A stretch of DNA of 64,000 bases from positions 88,601 to 152,600 of the forward strand of contig MPUH01000032.1 of NCBI GenBank assembly GCA_001970955.1. Reading direction: 5' to 3'. This document shows, piece after piece, positions 40,045-51,157 of this stretch; position 1 is the stretch's first letter, and each line of letters begins with the position of its first letter. Made by a program: the position numbers and the translations under genes. The notes beneath the pieces were generated by a model. That model was given only the letters and a program-made list of their open reading frames with translations, did not search any database and was not told the DNA's origin. Source of the stretch: Stentor coeruleus. Taxonomy: Eukaryota; Ciliophora; Heterotrichea; Heterotrichida; Stentoridae.

Positions 40045-40812
40045 CTATTCAATATTTGGTCCTTTGTGATTATTTTCTATTTTGATTCTTTTTCTTCCTC
40101 CTCCCTGAGTTCCATTTGTGGACTTTACTATAAAGTTATTAAGAACCAAGGGCTTTATATTATTTTCCCCTTCAGGGTATACAACTAAAGTAAAGCATCC
40201 ACCAGGGTATCGTGACGATACTTCATTAATAACAACCTTGCGGAAAAGTATTCTTGTATTTCCTTCTGCAACTATTGTACCAATTAAAATTTTTTCCTCA
40301 TTCAATGCTTCAGTAAGTAGCTTTGGTGGGCTTTCATTAGTAAAAAGCAACACACGAAATCTCGTTATTTTTTCTAATTGTTTTTCGTTACCTGAACTAT
40401 CAACAACTCTAACCATTAGCTGAAATGGTTTTTTCTTAAGCCATGTTCTAGAACAGTCATTCTCAAGTTTTAGCAAAAATTCATAATCAACGTTATTTTC
40501 AAAAAATCCTTGGAGATTTCTTTCTGAAACACATAGTACATTAGAATATACAACTTCTTTTCTGTCTTCTCTATACGAAGGCCCTTCTTCAAAATTTTTA
40601 ATTTTTTCTGATATCGATTTTACAAGGTCTCCAATATTTTTCATCAAAGAATTTTTCTCTTCAATCATTTCGACAAAGTTTCGATAGTATTTTTCATAAT
40701 CTTCCCCTTCAGTCGTAGTTAGAATAGGATTTTCGCATATGGGGTTGAGACTTTTCTCACAGAAAGGGCAAAAAGCTGAAGAGCTTGAGCAGAGATCACC
40801 AAAATTAGACAT
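40045..40812 (-). CDS. unclassified protein, paralog 2 of a tandem pair
   Basis: The 255-residue protein has an N-terminal CPFCEKS with nearby cysteines, a helical segment (about 38-75), and the same C-terminal beta-rich module as 38448-39191: LMVRVVDSSGNEKQLEKITR, ILIGTIVAEGNT, VVINEVSSRYPGG, IKPLVLNNFIVKS. The tail is basic (GGGRKRIKIENNHKG), hinting at a nuclear protein. No catalytic motif is visible. Strand order and similarity imply tandem duplication followed by strong divergence of the N-terminal halves. Confidence 0.75.
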   Translation of the reverse strand: MSNFGDLCSSSSAFCPFCEKSLNPICENPILTTTEGEDYEKYYRNFVEMIEEKNSLMKNIGDLVKSISEKIKNFEEGPSYREDRKEVVYSNVLCVSERNLQGFFENNVDYEFLLKLENDCSRTWLKKKPFQLMVRVVDSSGNEKQLEKITRFRVLLFTNESPPKLLTEALNEEKILIGTIVAEGNTRILFRKVVINEVSSRYPGGCFTLVVYPEGENNIKPLVLNNFIVKSTNGTQGGGRKRIKIENNHKGPNIE

Positions 40813-40829
40813 TTATTATGACAATGGTT

Positions 40830-41094
40830 AGTATTTAGTATATTATTATTCTAACAAAATTTTAAAAAATGATTCTGGCTATAGTTTAAGTATAATTTTT
40901 TTTTGATATAAGTTGGACATAGGATGATTTTTAGGAAATTTTATAGGAAATGTAACAAATGNAGTATTTAGTATATTATTATTCTAACAAAATTTTAAAA
41001 AATGATTCTGGCTATAGTTTAAGTATTATTTTTTTTTGATATAAGTTGGACATAGGATGATTTTTAGGAAATTTTATAGGAAATGTAACAAATG
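40830..41094. repeat. 132-nt duplication around a one-N assembly join
   Basis: Copies 40830-40961 and 40963-41094 flank the N at 40962 and differ at one base (TAAGTATAAT versus TAAGTATTAT). Confidence 0.85.
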
Positions 41095-43839
41095 GGATAT
41101 AGTGAGAAATATTGAAGTAAGAAATATGTGGAACACTCTAGAATGCATTTTTATTCGACATATTTGATACTAATAAAATTTGGGAAGTACATTATAAGAA
41201 TTTTTAGTAAAGATGATTGTTGATGAAGTGAAGTGATTGAGCATGGGAATTTTAGTGGAATTTGAATATGTTGACTTTAGATGATTTTGATTAATATTAA
41301 TTTGTGAGCTTTGGATTATAGAATGAGGGAAAAGTAAGATTGTGGTGATAATTTATTTATGGAATTATAAATAGCTTTGTTTGAGTTTATAAGCAGATTC
41401 CTTTCTTATTCAAGTCCTGAAAGCTATTACATTATAAATCTCCTAATCTAGTTAATATGGCATTCAAAAAGTTAAACTCAAAAACATAAATTATGTATAA
41501 CCTATAATCACAACCACTTTAGCATGCATAAGTATACATATACCCCTAAGTCCTTCTGATTTTTAATAATCTAATCCTCATAAATAAATCCCTAATACAC
41601 CCCATCCAAAGAGAATGGTGTAAAACTCTCCAGGTAAAAAATCCTAATCCTCAAACATCTAAACCTAAATAATCTTAAACAATCATTCCTTTAATACAAC
41701 ATCCTATATTTTAACTTCAATTTTCCCCTTTGTCTTAAAAACTATGAGTATCTTTTCAACATTTACCCCAAATCAAACAAAAAATTTCCCATCAATGCCA
41801 ATATTAGAATAACCTAAAAACTATAACTAAAATCTAATAAAGCTATTCTAGTATATAACTATCTTATAATTAACTTATTTTACACTTCTTAAAGTATATT
41901 CTAAGGTATTATACAAAATAAAAGCTTAGTTTTGTAATTAGGTTAAAAAAAATTGTTAAGTTTTTTATTCTTCTCAGTTTCCCATAGTGTTTTTATGATT
42001 ATAGGCGAAATTGTAATAAGCATAAAACTTTTGCATGGTTTATTTCTTTGATTAGTACAAAGTTGTTCTGGAAGGCCTTTTTTGGTTGAAGCTCTTAGTA
42101 AGTTGTATTTAAAGGATTCTTTCTATGATTTTTATCTATTCTTAATGCTTAAAGAAATTAGTTTTAATTTGACGTCTTGGCTTTAGGATTTATGTGTTAG
42201 TTTATGATTAGGTTTTTTGGTTTGATTTGGAGGGATAACTAGGTTTTTGTATATACAAATGTCTGTTAACTTGGTTTGGCTCTTGTTTTTTAGATCATAT
42301 GATACATTTGTTTAACTTTTGGGAGATTTTAGTATAAGTCTCTAATATTCACTTTTATCTTGAAAGGATTTCTGGTATGTTATTTTTCTTCTTTGGTATG
42401 CATTATTTTGTACTTATAAAGGAAGAATTATGCTTATATTTCTGATGATTTTGTGATTTTATGATCTTATTGAGATTTCTTGGTTTTATGCGATGAAAAT
42501 CATGTATTTGATGTTTCTGGTCTGATAAGACCTGAGAACTTGGTTTTAGATAAAAAAATTGCCAAAGGGTTTTTTATTGGAAAAGATTTGGATTTTTTAA
42601 GGTTTTAATGAGGTTATAGCTGGGTTTTTAAGGTTTTAGAGATGGTTTAATGGTGAGAAAGCTTATCGGTATTGTTATTGTAGATGGAACTTGGGTTATG
42701 GCTTAAGTGAGGGCGATTATTAAAAAAAATAGCGCTTGGGCAGAAGATATAGTATTATTATATAATACTATTATTCAAATGAGATTTCGAAAAAGGGGAA
42801 GATTTTTTTGGTTTTCTTGCAGACTTTGAATTTTTTAATCGAAATTTCGTCTTTCTGAGATAAAATCTTCTAGAATTTTTTGTTAAATTGAATCATGAAA
42901 TTTTTAGAAGATAATTTTTTATGATTGTTTTGGTGCGATTTTTGGCTTTGGAGATGCTTTGGGTTGTTGTGTTTTCTAGGGTTTATAGAAATATTGTCTT
43001 TTGAATGAACTTAGGGTTGTTGATAACAAATAACAAATTGGTTGTGAAATTATATAAAAATTTTATACAGAGAGTAAAAAGCTGAAATAGTTCAAAGAAA
43101 AGTACCTTTAAGAAGGCTTATATATAAAATCTTATTTTTTTTTCGAAAAATATCTTGACTAAGCTCGTATTTAATATCAAATTCCATACATATAGAATAA
43201 TAAATATACATTTTCTTAGCATTCTCTATGAAAAAAAATTTTTTTCATAGATTTTAGCAAACATACCAGTACGAGTTTTCGTTTCTTTGTGCCTTATCTT
43301 TTATTTCGCATAAATTATTATATATTTTGTATGTTTCCATTTCAGATTTTCCATTGCAAGTATCATTTATCTATATACTTGATTATGTAAAATTGAAAAT
43401 ATTTTTTGTTGTGGAAAGGCACGTAGGTCACACTATATTTACTAAATCCTTTTATGATTTAGCATGATATTTAGATTGCTTAGAAATATTAAAATTAAGC
43501 TTCAATAATGAAAGTCATACATGCGAAGTTTTTGTAAAGAGTCTAGAATATTTTCTTTTTCGGCAATTTTCTCGAAATTAATAGAATTATTGGCTTATAT
43601 AAAATAAGATTTATTCAGATAAGCGCAAATATTGAGAGTGAAAGATATTATTACTATTAGAACAGCGCAATAATAGGATGATAGATATAAATTAAACTTA
43701 GTTTTTAAGAATATTTTAAGTAAACTAAATTTAATAACATATAAGTGAGAATGAGCATAAGATTGTGATTGGAAAACTACTGTAGATTATCACGATAAGA
43801 TATTTTAATCTAGAAAAAAGAATAGTTGATAAAATTTAG

Positions 43840-44072
43840 TCGAGAACATTTTTGATAATTTCATTAAATATGGATATTTTTATTGATTTGTATTTCTTTT
43901 ATGTATTTATAGGAGATTGAGAATAAATGATTTTTTATGCTAAATGATGGTTTGTNTCGAGAACATTTTTGATAATTTCATTAAATATGGATATTTTTAT
44001 TGATTTGTATTTCTTTTATGCATTTATAGGAGATTGAGAATAAATGATTTTTTATGCTAAATGATGGTTTGT
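43840..44072. repeat. 116-nt duplication around a one-N assembly join
   Basis: Copies 43840-43955 and 43957-44072 flank the N at 43956 and differ at one base (TTATGTATT versus TTATGCATT). Confidence 0.85.
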
Positions 44073-45055
44073 TGATATAGGAATTTTAAGATTTTGGTAA
44101 GAAATTTATAGTGCTAAGTTGTAAGGATTTTTTTGTATAAAGTTTATTAGAAAAGTTGTAGTAATATTTTAATACTTTTAATATATCAAGGCGTCTTTTT
44201 TGACAATCAAAAGATTGATTTTAATAAGAACATAAGTTGGTTAAGTAAAAAAAAAGCAACTTAAACCAAATATACTATGCAAAATAGGGAGCAAATACAA
44301 ATAATAGTATAAAGTTTAAATTCTAACAAAAATATAAAAATAACATTTTAAGTCAGAGAAAGTTCATACTAAGCCATAATTATAAACTAAAAGATTATTC
44401 GATTATCATAAAATACCAAAATACCCCCTTCTTTTAATAAACTAAAGTCTTTCCTATCTTAAATTATCCAAAAATCTATTAGAAATCTCATCAAATTACA
44501 ATAATTTTTAGCCTTAAACAACAACTACCCATCTAAAAATATAAAATCACTTATAATCATTAAAGTTGATACTTCAATCATAATATTAAAATCCCATAAC
44601 TAAATTTATCATAAAAAAACTAATCTATTTTTAATTCTCTACATCTATAACTAATTATCCTATAATCCCATATTCAACAATAAAAACACAAATAAATCAT
44701 TACACACCCAAACAAAAAAAATCAAACATAAATTTAAAGATTCTCTCCGACATAAAAAACAAAATCTAAAACCTATCAAAAATTTCTTCTAAAATCCTCT
44801 ATTCACATCTATCATCTAACTATTATCCTAATCATCATAAATCAAAACTTTATATAATTTTTACCCATGATTTAAAAACTTAAAAATAACTTCAAAAATC
44901 CCAACTATCAACTGCATATCAAAAAACCTCTTTCAAAAAAATCTTAACCTAAACTCTTAATTTTTATAAAACCCCCGATTTCCTTTACAAAAAATACAAA
45001 TTCCCCTACTCCAAACCATTTCCTAAACACTCAACCCTCTACGAAATAATTTCTA

Positions 45056-46792
45056 ATGGAATCATTTGGGCATATTATCAATCTAAACAAATCAGCAACT
45101 GAAAGACTCTCTGAAAATGATGTTAAAAAAGCTCTTTCACTGCTAATAAAAGCTGAAGAACTTATAACAAAAACAACTCCACATAATATAAAGATATTTA
45201 CAATGTTAAATCTAAGTTCCTGTTACTTTCGATTACAAAATCCTCTTAAAGCTTTATCTATCTTACATATAATAGCAGGGGAAATTGAAGATCAATATAT
45301 GTATGCATGTACATTGTTAAATATATCTTCTATACAAGTTTATTTGCAAAAATTTGAAGAAGCACTTGATAACAGCTTAAAAGCAACAAAACTACTTAAA
45401 ACAATTGATGATAATATTAATACAATAACAGCTATTGTGGTTGCATATAGGAATATTGCTGTTATATGTGAACATTTGAAACAACACCAGAAATCAGTAA
45501 AGTATGATTGTAAAGCTAGAGAGATTGCTATGCTAAAACTGGGACCTAGTAATGTTTTAACGATGGCACTAGAAAAGTATAAAATTAGCGATATTGTAGG
45601 ACCCTCATCTATAAATAGTCCTTATAGCTCAGGTGTTAGTAAAGATGCTCGTGAATCCCCTTTGACATCATTAAGATTTCTCACTGGTGATCGACTTCAA
45701 CCAATGCATAAAAACTCTCAATATAACTGGCGCCATAGGGACAATTCTTTATCAGATAAACATCGTAAAACTTCTAATGAATCTTTTCTTGTCAACTACA
45801 CTCAATCAAGTTCTCCAGCTTGTGATAAGAAAAAACCCCTAAAAAGTTTTCGACATAAAAATCTTAAGCCTTTATTAGAAGTAAATGAAGATATTAGCAG
45901 TAAAATATCAATAGTCCCAATAATCCCAACGAATAAAAAACAAATCCGAATAGTTTCTAGTAAAGCTTTACGTTTAGGAAAAATTAGAAACCAAGCTGCT
46001 GTTGTTATTCAAAAACACATAAGACGTTATTTATGCAGAAAAAAACATTTGAACTATAAAAAAATAGGTAAAATCAATGTGAATTCTGAGGTTTTAGATT
46101 ATTATAAGGGTGATAATTTTGTAGAGGGGAAAAATGATTTAGATAAGGTGGATGAGATGGAGCAGACTGAATTTTATGTACCAGAAAAAAATGAAATTGG
46201 AACTGGGACTGATGGATATTTAGAAGATTTTGACAATTTTGTAAACAGGGATCAAGAAAAGTTAGATGTTTTACCTTTGATACTAGAGGATAAAGGAAAT
46301 GAGATATTTAAGGGAAATAAAGATGATGATGATGATGATAAAAATGATAAAGTTCATGGATCGCTTAAAAGAGATACAGGGACTTTAATCCCTCAAGATT
46401 ATAATAAACATAATATTGATATTATTGAAGAAGAACCGGAGATATCTTCTGAAGGAGGATCTATATTTGAAAATACTGATAGTCCAAGGAGAAGTATTTT
46501 AAGCAATTCTATAAAGTCAAAATACGACAAAAGTGCTAGGATTATACAAAATGCTTATAGGAATCATTTAAAGAATAAATGTAATGGCCTTGATCCAAAT
46601 ACAGCAATAAAATCTACTGTTAAAATTCAAAGGCATTATAAAGTTTATAGGAAGATAAAGTTGGATAAAGAAAATTTAGCGGCAATTTTGATACAGAAAA
46701 CATTTAGAATGCATTCGGTTAAGATGATTTATAAAGATATAAGAGATTCTGTTATACTTATACAAAGATGGTATAAGTCTTATAAACATTAG
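45056..46792 (+). CDS. TPR and IQ-motif protein
   Basis: Residues about 10-170 form TPR-like helical hairpins (ALSILHIIAGEIEDQYMYA, AYRNIAVICEHLKQHQKS). A Ser/Pro-rich linker follows, then IQ motifs for calmodulin or EF-hand light chains: AAVVIQKHIRRYLCRKK, SARIIQNAYRNHLKN, TVKIQRHYKVYRKIK, AAILIQKTFRMHS and VILIQRWYKS. An acidic stretch (KDDDDDDKND) precedes the terminal IQ cluster. The architecture fits a Ca2+/calmodulin-regulated scaffold, possibly ciliary. Single exon; the upstream flank is strongly A/C-rich. Confidence 0.87.
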   Translation: MESFGHIINLNKSATERLSENDVKKALSLLIKAEELITKTTPHNIKIFTMLNLSSCYFRLQNPLKALSILHIIAGEIEDQYMYACTLLNISSIQVYLQKFEEALDNSLKATKLLKTIDDNINTITAIVVAYRNIAVICEHLKQHQKSVKYDCKAREIAMLKLGPSNVLTMALEKYKISDIVGPSSINSPYSSGVSKDARESPLTSLRFLTGDRLQPMHKNSQYNWRHRDNSLSDKHRKTSNESFLVNYTQSSSPACDKKKPLKSFRHKNLKPLLEVNEDISSKISIVPIIPTNKKQIRIVSSKALRLGKIRNQAAVVIQKHIRRYLCRKKHLNYKKIGKINVNSEVLDYYKGDNFVEGKNDLDKVDEMEQTEFYVPEKNEIGTGTDGYLEDFDNFVNRDQEKLDVLPLILEDKGNEIFKGNKDDDDDDKNDKVHGSLKRDTGTLIPQDYNKHNIDIIEEEPEISSEGGSIFENTDSPRRSILSNSIKSKYDKSARIIQNAYRNHLKNKCNGLDPNTAIKSTVKIQRHYKVYRKIKLDKENLAAILIQKTFRMHSVKMIYKDIRDSVILIQRWYKSYKH

Positions 46793-47064
46793 AAATAAAT
46801 TTAAGATATTTTTTAGTATAATTGGAGATGTAAATATTAATTTACTATAGGAATAAAATATTGAATATTATTAGTTGCTATATTCCAAAATATCTAATCC
46901 TAAATCCTCCATCTTCAATTTTTCTTTCCAAAATATTTTTTTCTATAACCTTTTCCAGTCACTAAAAATTTCCTGTAATTACTTCTTATCCAAATTTTCC
47001 ATGCTCACACTTTATACAACCCTTTCCATATAATATTTAAAAAATCAAAAAATCAAACAACTAA

Positions 47065-47895
47065 CTAAGCCTTAGATTTATTGTTTATCAGCGAATGCAA
47101 AGACAAAACACTTCTTGTTATACTAGCAAGATACAAAGCCAAGTAAGTGTTATTCTGATTAACAGCGAATTCTTGTGATAAACTATTTGTATCAGGTAAG
47201 TGATTAAACGCTTCTTGTAATTTGAAAAAAATCTCATGGTTTGCTTTTTCTCCATTCAACACCAATTCAATATACTCTTGTATAGTTTGTATTCTTGTCA
47301 ACATAGCTTTAAGTGCAGCAATTTTATGTTGAGTTTCTGTTGCCAATGAAGTTGCAGCAACATCTCTCACATCTCTTAATAAATGCTCAACACCAACTTC
47401 TTCAGGTTCAGAACATCCTAATATTGTTGGAAGATGCAAGAAATTTTTCACAATACTGCCTTCTTCATTAACTTCTTCTTTAGATACATAAGCTTGAGCT
47501 GGAAGTTCTAAGGTTTCTGATGCTTGGATATCTATCACTACAAATATTGGATTTACTTCGTATTTTTTAAAGCTTTCGTTTATTTGGATGTCTGGAACTT
47601 TGACACCAGGACCACTGCTGTACCAGCCAACAATTTTTTCCCTAGCATTTATACGCTTGAACATACCAAACATAGTTTCGAGATAGTTGTGGTCTAAGAA
47701 CCATACTTTTGGGTCTTGAGGATCTTCTTCAAATGGGACTGCGAATGAATTGTTTATATCCAAACGGCCTTTGTAAGTTTCTCCAAGCAAAACTCCAACA
47801 ACTCTTTTCTTGGTCTCTTTGGCTACACGATGATAGTGATCTACTACAGAAAGAAGAACCAGAGGATGAACGATGACCTCTTCGATTTTTTGCAT
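47065..47895 (-). CDS. RPN8: 26S proteasome lid subunit RPN8/PSMD7
   Basis: The 276-residue MPN-domain protein matches RPN8: VIVHPLVLLSVVDHYHRV, VGVLLGETYKGRLDINNSF, FLDHNYLETMFGMFKRIN, GWYSSGPGVKVPDIQIN and PIFVVIDIQ. The catalytic JAMM histidines are absent (WYSSGP where active MPN+ proteins have H-x-H), as expected for RPN8, which pairs with catalytic RPN11. The C-terminal helices (VRDVAATSLATETQHK, RSVLSLHSLI) complete the fold. The length is slightly short because the Lys-rich tail of animal PSMD7 is missing. It shares a 107-bp divergent interval with the gene at 48003. Confidence 0.96.
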   Translation of the reverse strand: MQKIEEVIVHPLVLLSVVDHYHRVAKETKKRVVGVLLGETYKGRLDINNSFAVPFEEDPQDPKVWFLDHNYLETMFGMFKRINAREKIVGWYSSGPGVKVPDIQINESFKKYEVNPIFVVIDIQASETLELPAQAYVSKEEVNEEGSIVKNFLHLPTILGCSEPEEVGVEHLLRDVRDVAATSLATETQHKIAALKAMLTRIQTIQEYIELVLNGEKANHEIFFKLQEAFNHLPDTNSLSQEFAVNQNNTYLALYLASITRSVLSLHSLINNKSKA

Positions 47896-48002
47896 TTTTA
47901 TAATGGGGATTTTTTTCTGAGCTCCTATCAGAAACTCTTTTTATCAAAAGCCAAGAAACCAATTCTTTTATTCATACTATTCATATTTGAATTCAAATAA
48001 AA
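47896..48002. promoter_or_regulatory. 107-bp divergent promoter interval
   Basis: The interval between the ATGs of RPN8 (-) and the coiled-coil gene (+) must serve both genes. AT-rich, no defined motif. Confidence 0.4.
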
Positions 48003-49217
48003 ATGACATTAGAAGCTAGACTAGTTAGAATAGATATCCCCAATTATACCCATATAACATGTTCTTTATACAGCGACACAAGTAAAATCGGTATTCTTAC
48101 ATCATCAGATTATAACAACCCAGAAAACTATTTACTAATCCCAATGAATGGTAATCTTAAAATCCTAATCTCTTTCAATACCTTTCCTATTGGATCCGTA
48201 ACTTTTCCTTTTACCCTTTTGAACGAAAGTGGATGTCTTTGGTTACCAATAATCCCTACAGGTTCTCCTGATTATATTGATACCCTTCCTGAAGAGCTGA
48301 GTTCTCCAAAAATCCTCATGTACTTTGAAAAAAAAACAACAGAAAACTCAATTGAAAAAATTGATGAGTTAACAGAAACTAAAGAAAAACTAGAAATTTT
48401 AACGCAAAATTTCCAGGAATTCTTAAAAACATCGAAATCCCGAGAATTAGATTTGGTAAAGTCATTAGAAGACAAAGATATGGAAATACAAGATTATATA
48501 CAACAGCTTAGTAAGGCGCAAAATCGTATTTTCAGTTTATTAGCAGAAAAAAAGCATCTTGCTGAATCTCTTTCAAGCATCGAAGTAGAAATGTCATATG
48601 AAAACACTGCAGAACTTAAGGAAGAATTAGAAACAACAAGACAAGAACTAATAAAATCAGAATCTAATAATGAGGAATTGTTAAAAAGACTAGAAGAACT
48701 ATCTGGAGAATGGAATTATCTTGAAGAAGAATCAAAGAATTACAGAGAAACTGAGCTTTTAAATCAAATAACTGAACTTAAACACGAAATCAACTTCAAA
48801 AACCGAGAAATTTTTCTTATGAAATCATTAAACACACCAATTCTTAATGAAATTTCTAACAAAAGAAAATTATATGATATGCCTGTTGAACTTTCAGATA
48901 CAATAAAATATTCGAAACCTCAGAAACTATCAAATTCAACAAGTACTGATGCTATACAAAACAATTCTTTTATAGCTGAAAGTTTCCAAGAATCGATGAT
49001 TTTTGAAGATGAGAATTTTGTTCATAGTAATATTTATTCACATCCTTACTCTAGAGGATTATCTCCTGGGGTTAAGGATATTAAAAAGACCCCTGAACCA
49101 GATAAGAATATTAGAGCATCTTTTAGGTGTCCGACAGTGTCAAGTCAAAACAAATCTCGTTATGTGCCTATTGTAACATCAAGGAGAATGCCTATTGAAA
49201 GAAAAACTGCTAAGTAA
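48003..49217 (+). CDS. protein with C2-like N-terminus and coiled coil
   Basis: The 404-residue protein begins with a beta-rich segment (about 1-110: MTLEARLVRIDIPNYTHITC, LKILISFNTFPIGSV) that may be a C2-like fold. A coiled coil covers about 115-275 (ELTETKEKLEILTQNFQEF, ELKEELETTRQELIKSES), followed by a Ser/Pro/Arg-rich tail. The C2-plus-coil layout is common in centriolar, basal-body and ciliary proteins, but no specific family is recognised. Single exon. Confidence 0.75.
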   Translation: MTLEARLVRIDIPNYTHITCSLYSDTSKIGILTSSDYNNPENYLLIPMNGNLKILISFNTFPIGSVTFPFTLLNESGCLWLPIIPTGSPDYIDTLPEELSSPKILMYFEKKTTENSIEKIDELTETKEKLEILTQNFQEFLKTSKSRELDLVKSLEDKDMEIQDYIQQLSKAQNRIFSLLAEKKHLAESLSSIEVEMSYENTAELKEELETTRQELIKSESNNEELLKRLEELSGEWNYLEEESKNYRETELLNQITELKHEINFKNREIFLMKSLNTPILNEISNKRKLYDMPVELSDTIKYSKPQKLSNSTSTDAIQNNSFIAESFQESMIFEDENFVHSNIYSHPYSRGLSPGVKDIKKTPEPDKNIRASFRCPTVSSQNKSRYVPIVTSRRMPIERKTAK

Positions 49218-49715
49218 TTTGTATATGAAAGAATGATTAGAATTTTATAGATAAGGGTATTATGTTAATATATGATGAATATTAGGTTGTGTATAAGTAG
49301 TTGGGGAATTTTATATGATTGTGATAAGTATAAATCATGAGTTTTTATAATCTTATAGGATGTGCTTTGTTTAGGAAATTTAATTAGAAAGCTTAGATGT
49401 AGTTTATTACTAATAGCGAAATTGTAAAGAATATAAGTTTAACAATTTATTATTATAGTGAGAATTATATCAGAAAAAAAAACTCGAAGGCAATTTTTAA
49501 GCAACTATTCAGTATCAAAAATAAAGAAATAGTATTTTTGCTTATGATTCAACAATCAGATTTTTTAGTTCGATAAAATCAACAGTGGCATATTAAGTAT
49601 ATCCTGAAAAATCGTTGAAAAAAAAAATTAGAACATAAAAAATTCAATAAAACTTGCTCATATTTTAAGTGTTCTTCCACGTATAAAAATTTATACAATT
49701 TTTTTCCCATATAAA
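49218..49715. other. intergenic, no gene seen
   Basis: 498 nt AT-rich; 3' flank of the coiled-coil gene and 5' flank of the 7TM gene. Confidence 0.6.
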
Positions 49716-51073
49716 ATGTTGATCATCCTAGCTTTGTTTTTAACAGTATCAAGTGAATGGGTTGGTAATATCACTCTAATCCCATCAATGAAATTATACA
49801 AGCCTATCCGGATCGTAACCCTAAGCCTCAATTGGCCATTAGAATTAAACCTACCAATATGCGAGGTTACAAGCCTTACTACAAACTGTACAAACAAGGC
49901 AATAATTATCCCAGATTCCATCAACATAATAGAAACCCTAAAATCCACAACCCCAGCAATTGCTATAATCATAAGAAACAATCATATTTATATCAATTCT
50001 ACAGTGCAAATATTTGAGATATCAGAAAAACATGCTGAAGGTCTTTTAAATACTTCAGATACTTCTATGCAGATTCTCTTCGATAACATGCTGAAGGTCT
50101 TTTAAATACTTCAGATACTTCTATGCAGATTCTCTTCGATTATAACTGTAATTCCTAAATAGTCCACTGCGATAAGTATTCAGAAGTCAAAATAATAACA
50201 ATATCTTTTTTCATCTTATGGTCTATAGGGATTTTTTTATGGATTCGAAACAATTTACATATAAACCGTGGGCATTCTGAACTTTTTCATAAATTCTCAA
50301 CAGGAATCTTCATTTGTAAAGCGTTAAATTTACTGACTCATATGTTTTTATATATATCCTGCCCTTTTGAAAAACACGTAATAGTTGAAATTCTACAGCT
50401 TTTAAGTAGCCAAACCCGGTCTTTGTATGAAGCTGCATTTTTCGCATGTTTGCTTTTGTTTAGCAAAGGATTTTTACTTACAGTAAACGTTATAGACCAA
50501 AGAGATTCTAATTATTTGATTATCATTGTTATTATTGTATATATAATCGATAGTGCTTTAAACATTTTTGGCTCTGGATTCGGTACAGTTACTATGATAA
50601 TGTATATGATTATTATTTGTCATTTTATAGGTTTTTCAATAAGTACTTTAAGAGCTTTTAATACACAAATGGCGGTCATCATGGAAACTGGTATTGATTT
50701 TCTTATATCCATAACCCAAAGTAAAAAACGCTTATTTATTATCTTTTTATCAATTTCTATAGGGTATTTTATTGAAGAATTTCTCATACATAATATGTTT
50801 GATATCACTTATAAGGCTTATTCAAAAATGGATTACCAAGCTTTAAATTGGTTTTGTTTACTACATGAAATTAGCGAGATTATCACAGTTGGGGGTATTT
50901 TTTACTTATATCGTGCGAGGAATCTTGGTAGATTTTCTACTATAGAAATTGACCGAGTCTCAAGCTTAAGACAAGTCCTCCCTTTTTATGAATCAAATAC
51001 TCAATGTAATGAAGGTTTATTCGCAACTATCTTATTACCAGGGAAAAAAATCTTATTAGGTAAAATAGATTAA
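49716..51073 (+). CDS. secretory-pathway 7TM protein (frame broken by a 56-bp duplication)
   Basis: It starts with signal peptide MLIILALFLTVSSEWVG, then a luminal region of about 130 residues with a PA-like stretch (AIAIIIRNNHIYI), then seven hydrophobic helices from IITISFFILWSIGIFLW onward. The 15-nt intron 50148-50162 (GTAATTCCTAAATAG) joins DYN to FHCDKYSEV. A perfect 56-bp tandem duplication (50029-50084 and 50085-50140) shifts the frame. Removing one copy and the intron gives 428 residues, a whole number of codons. The topology recalls LU7TM/GPR107-like or GPR180-like proteins; family not assigned. The C-terminal tail is cytosolic and short. Confidence 0.78.
50029..50140. repeat. perfect 56-bp tandem duplication
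   Basis: Copies 50029-50084 and 50085-50140 are identical and lie inside the 7TM coding region, shifting its frame. Recent duplication, allele-specific lesion or assembly overlap are all possible; the last is favoured because the frame is intact on both sides. Confidence 0.85.
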
Positions 51074-51157
51074 CTTATCATATCATTTAAACAACTTTTT
51101 ATTATTAACATAATTCTAAATACCTAATTTATGATAATGACTCCTACGTCAGAATAA

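Larger units (their letters stand above)
40813..45055. other. 4.2-kb gene desert with alternating strand composition
   Basis: No frame above about 60 codons on either strand. The plus strand alternates: T/G-rich (40.9-41.38 kb), A/C-rich (41.4-41.9), T/G-rich (41.95-43.05), neutral, T/G-rich (43.9-44.2), A/C-rich (44.25-45.05). The outer parts fit the upstream flanks of the genes at 40812 (-) and 45056 (+); the switch near 41.9 kb is unexplained. Two one-N joins with flanking duplications lie inside. No snRNA, RNase P or tRNA signature was recognised by eye. Confidence 0.55.

Noticed and set aside
42750-42780. AT palindrome (AGTATTATTATATAATACT) as a regulatory stem-loop
   Set aside because: Pure A/T except its outer bases in a very AT-rich desert; expected by chance.
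40813-45055. tRNA, snRNA or telomere-like repeats in the desert
   Set aside because: No cloverleaf with a T-loop motif, no conserved snRNA sequence and no tandem telomeric repeat were found by eye.
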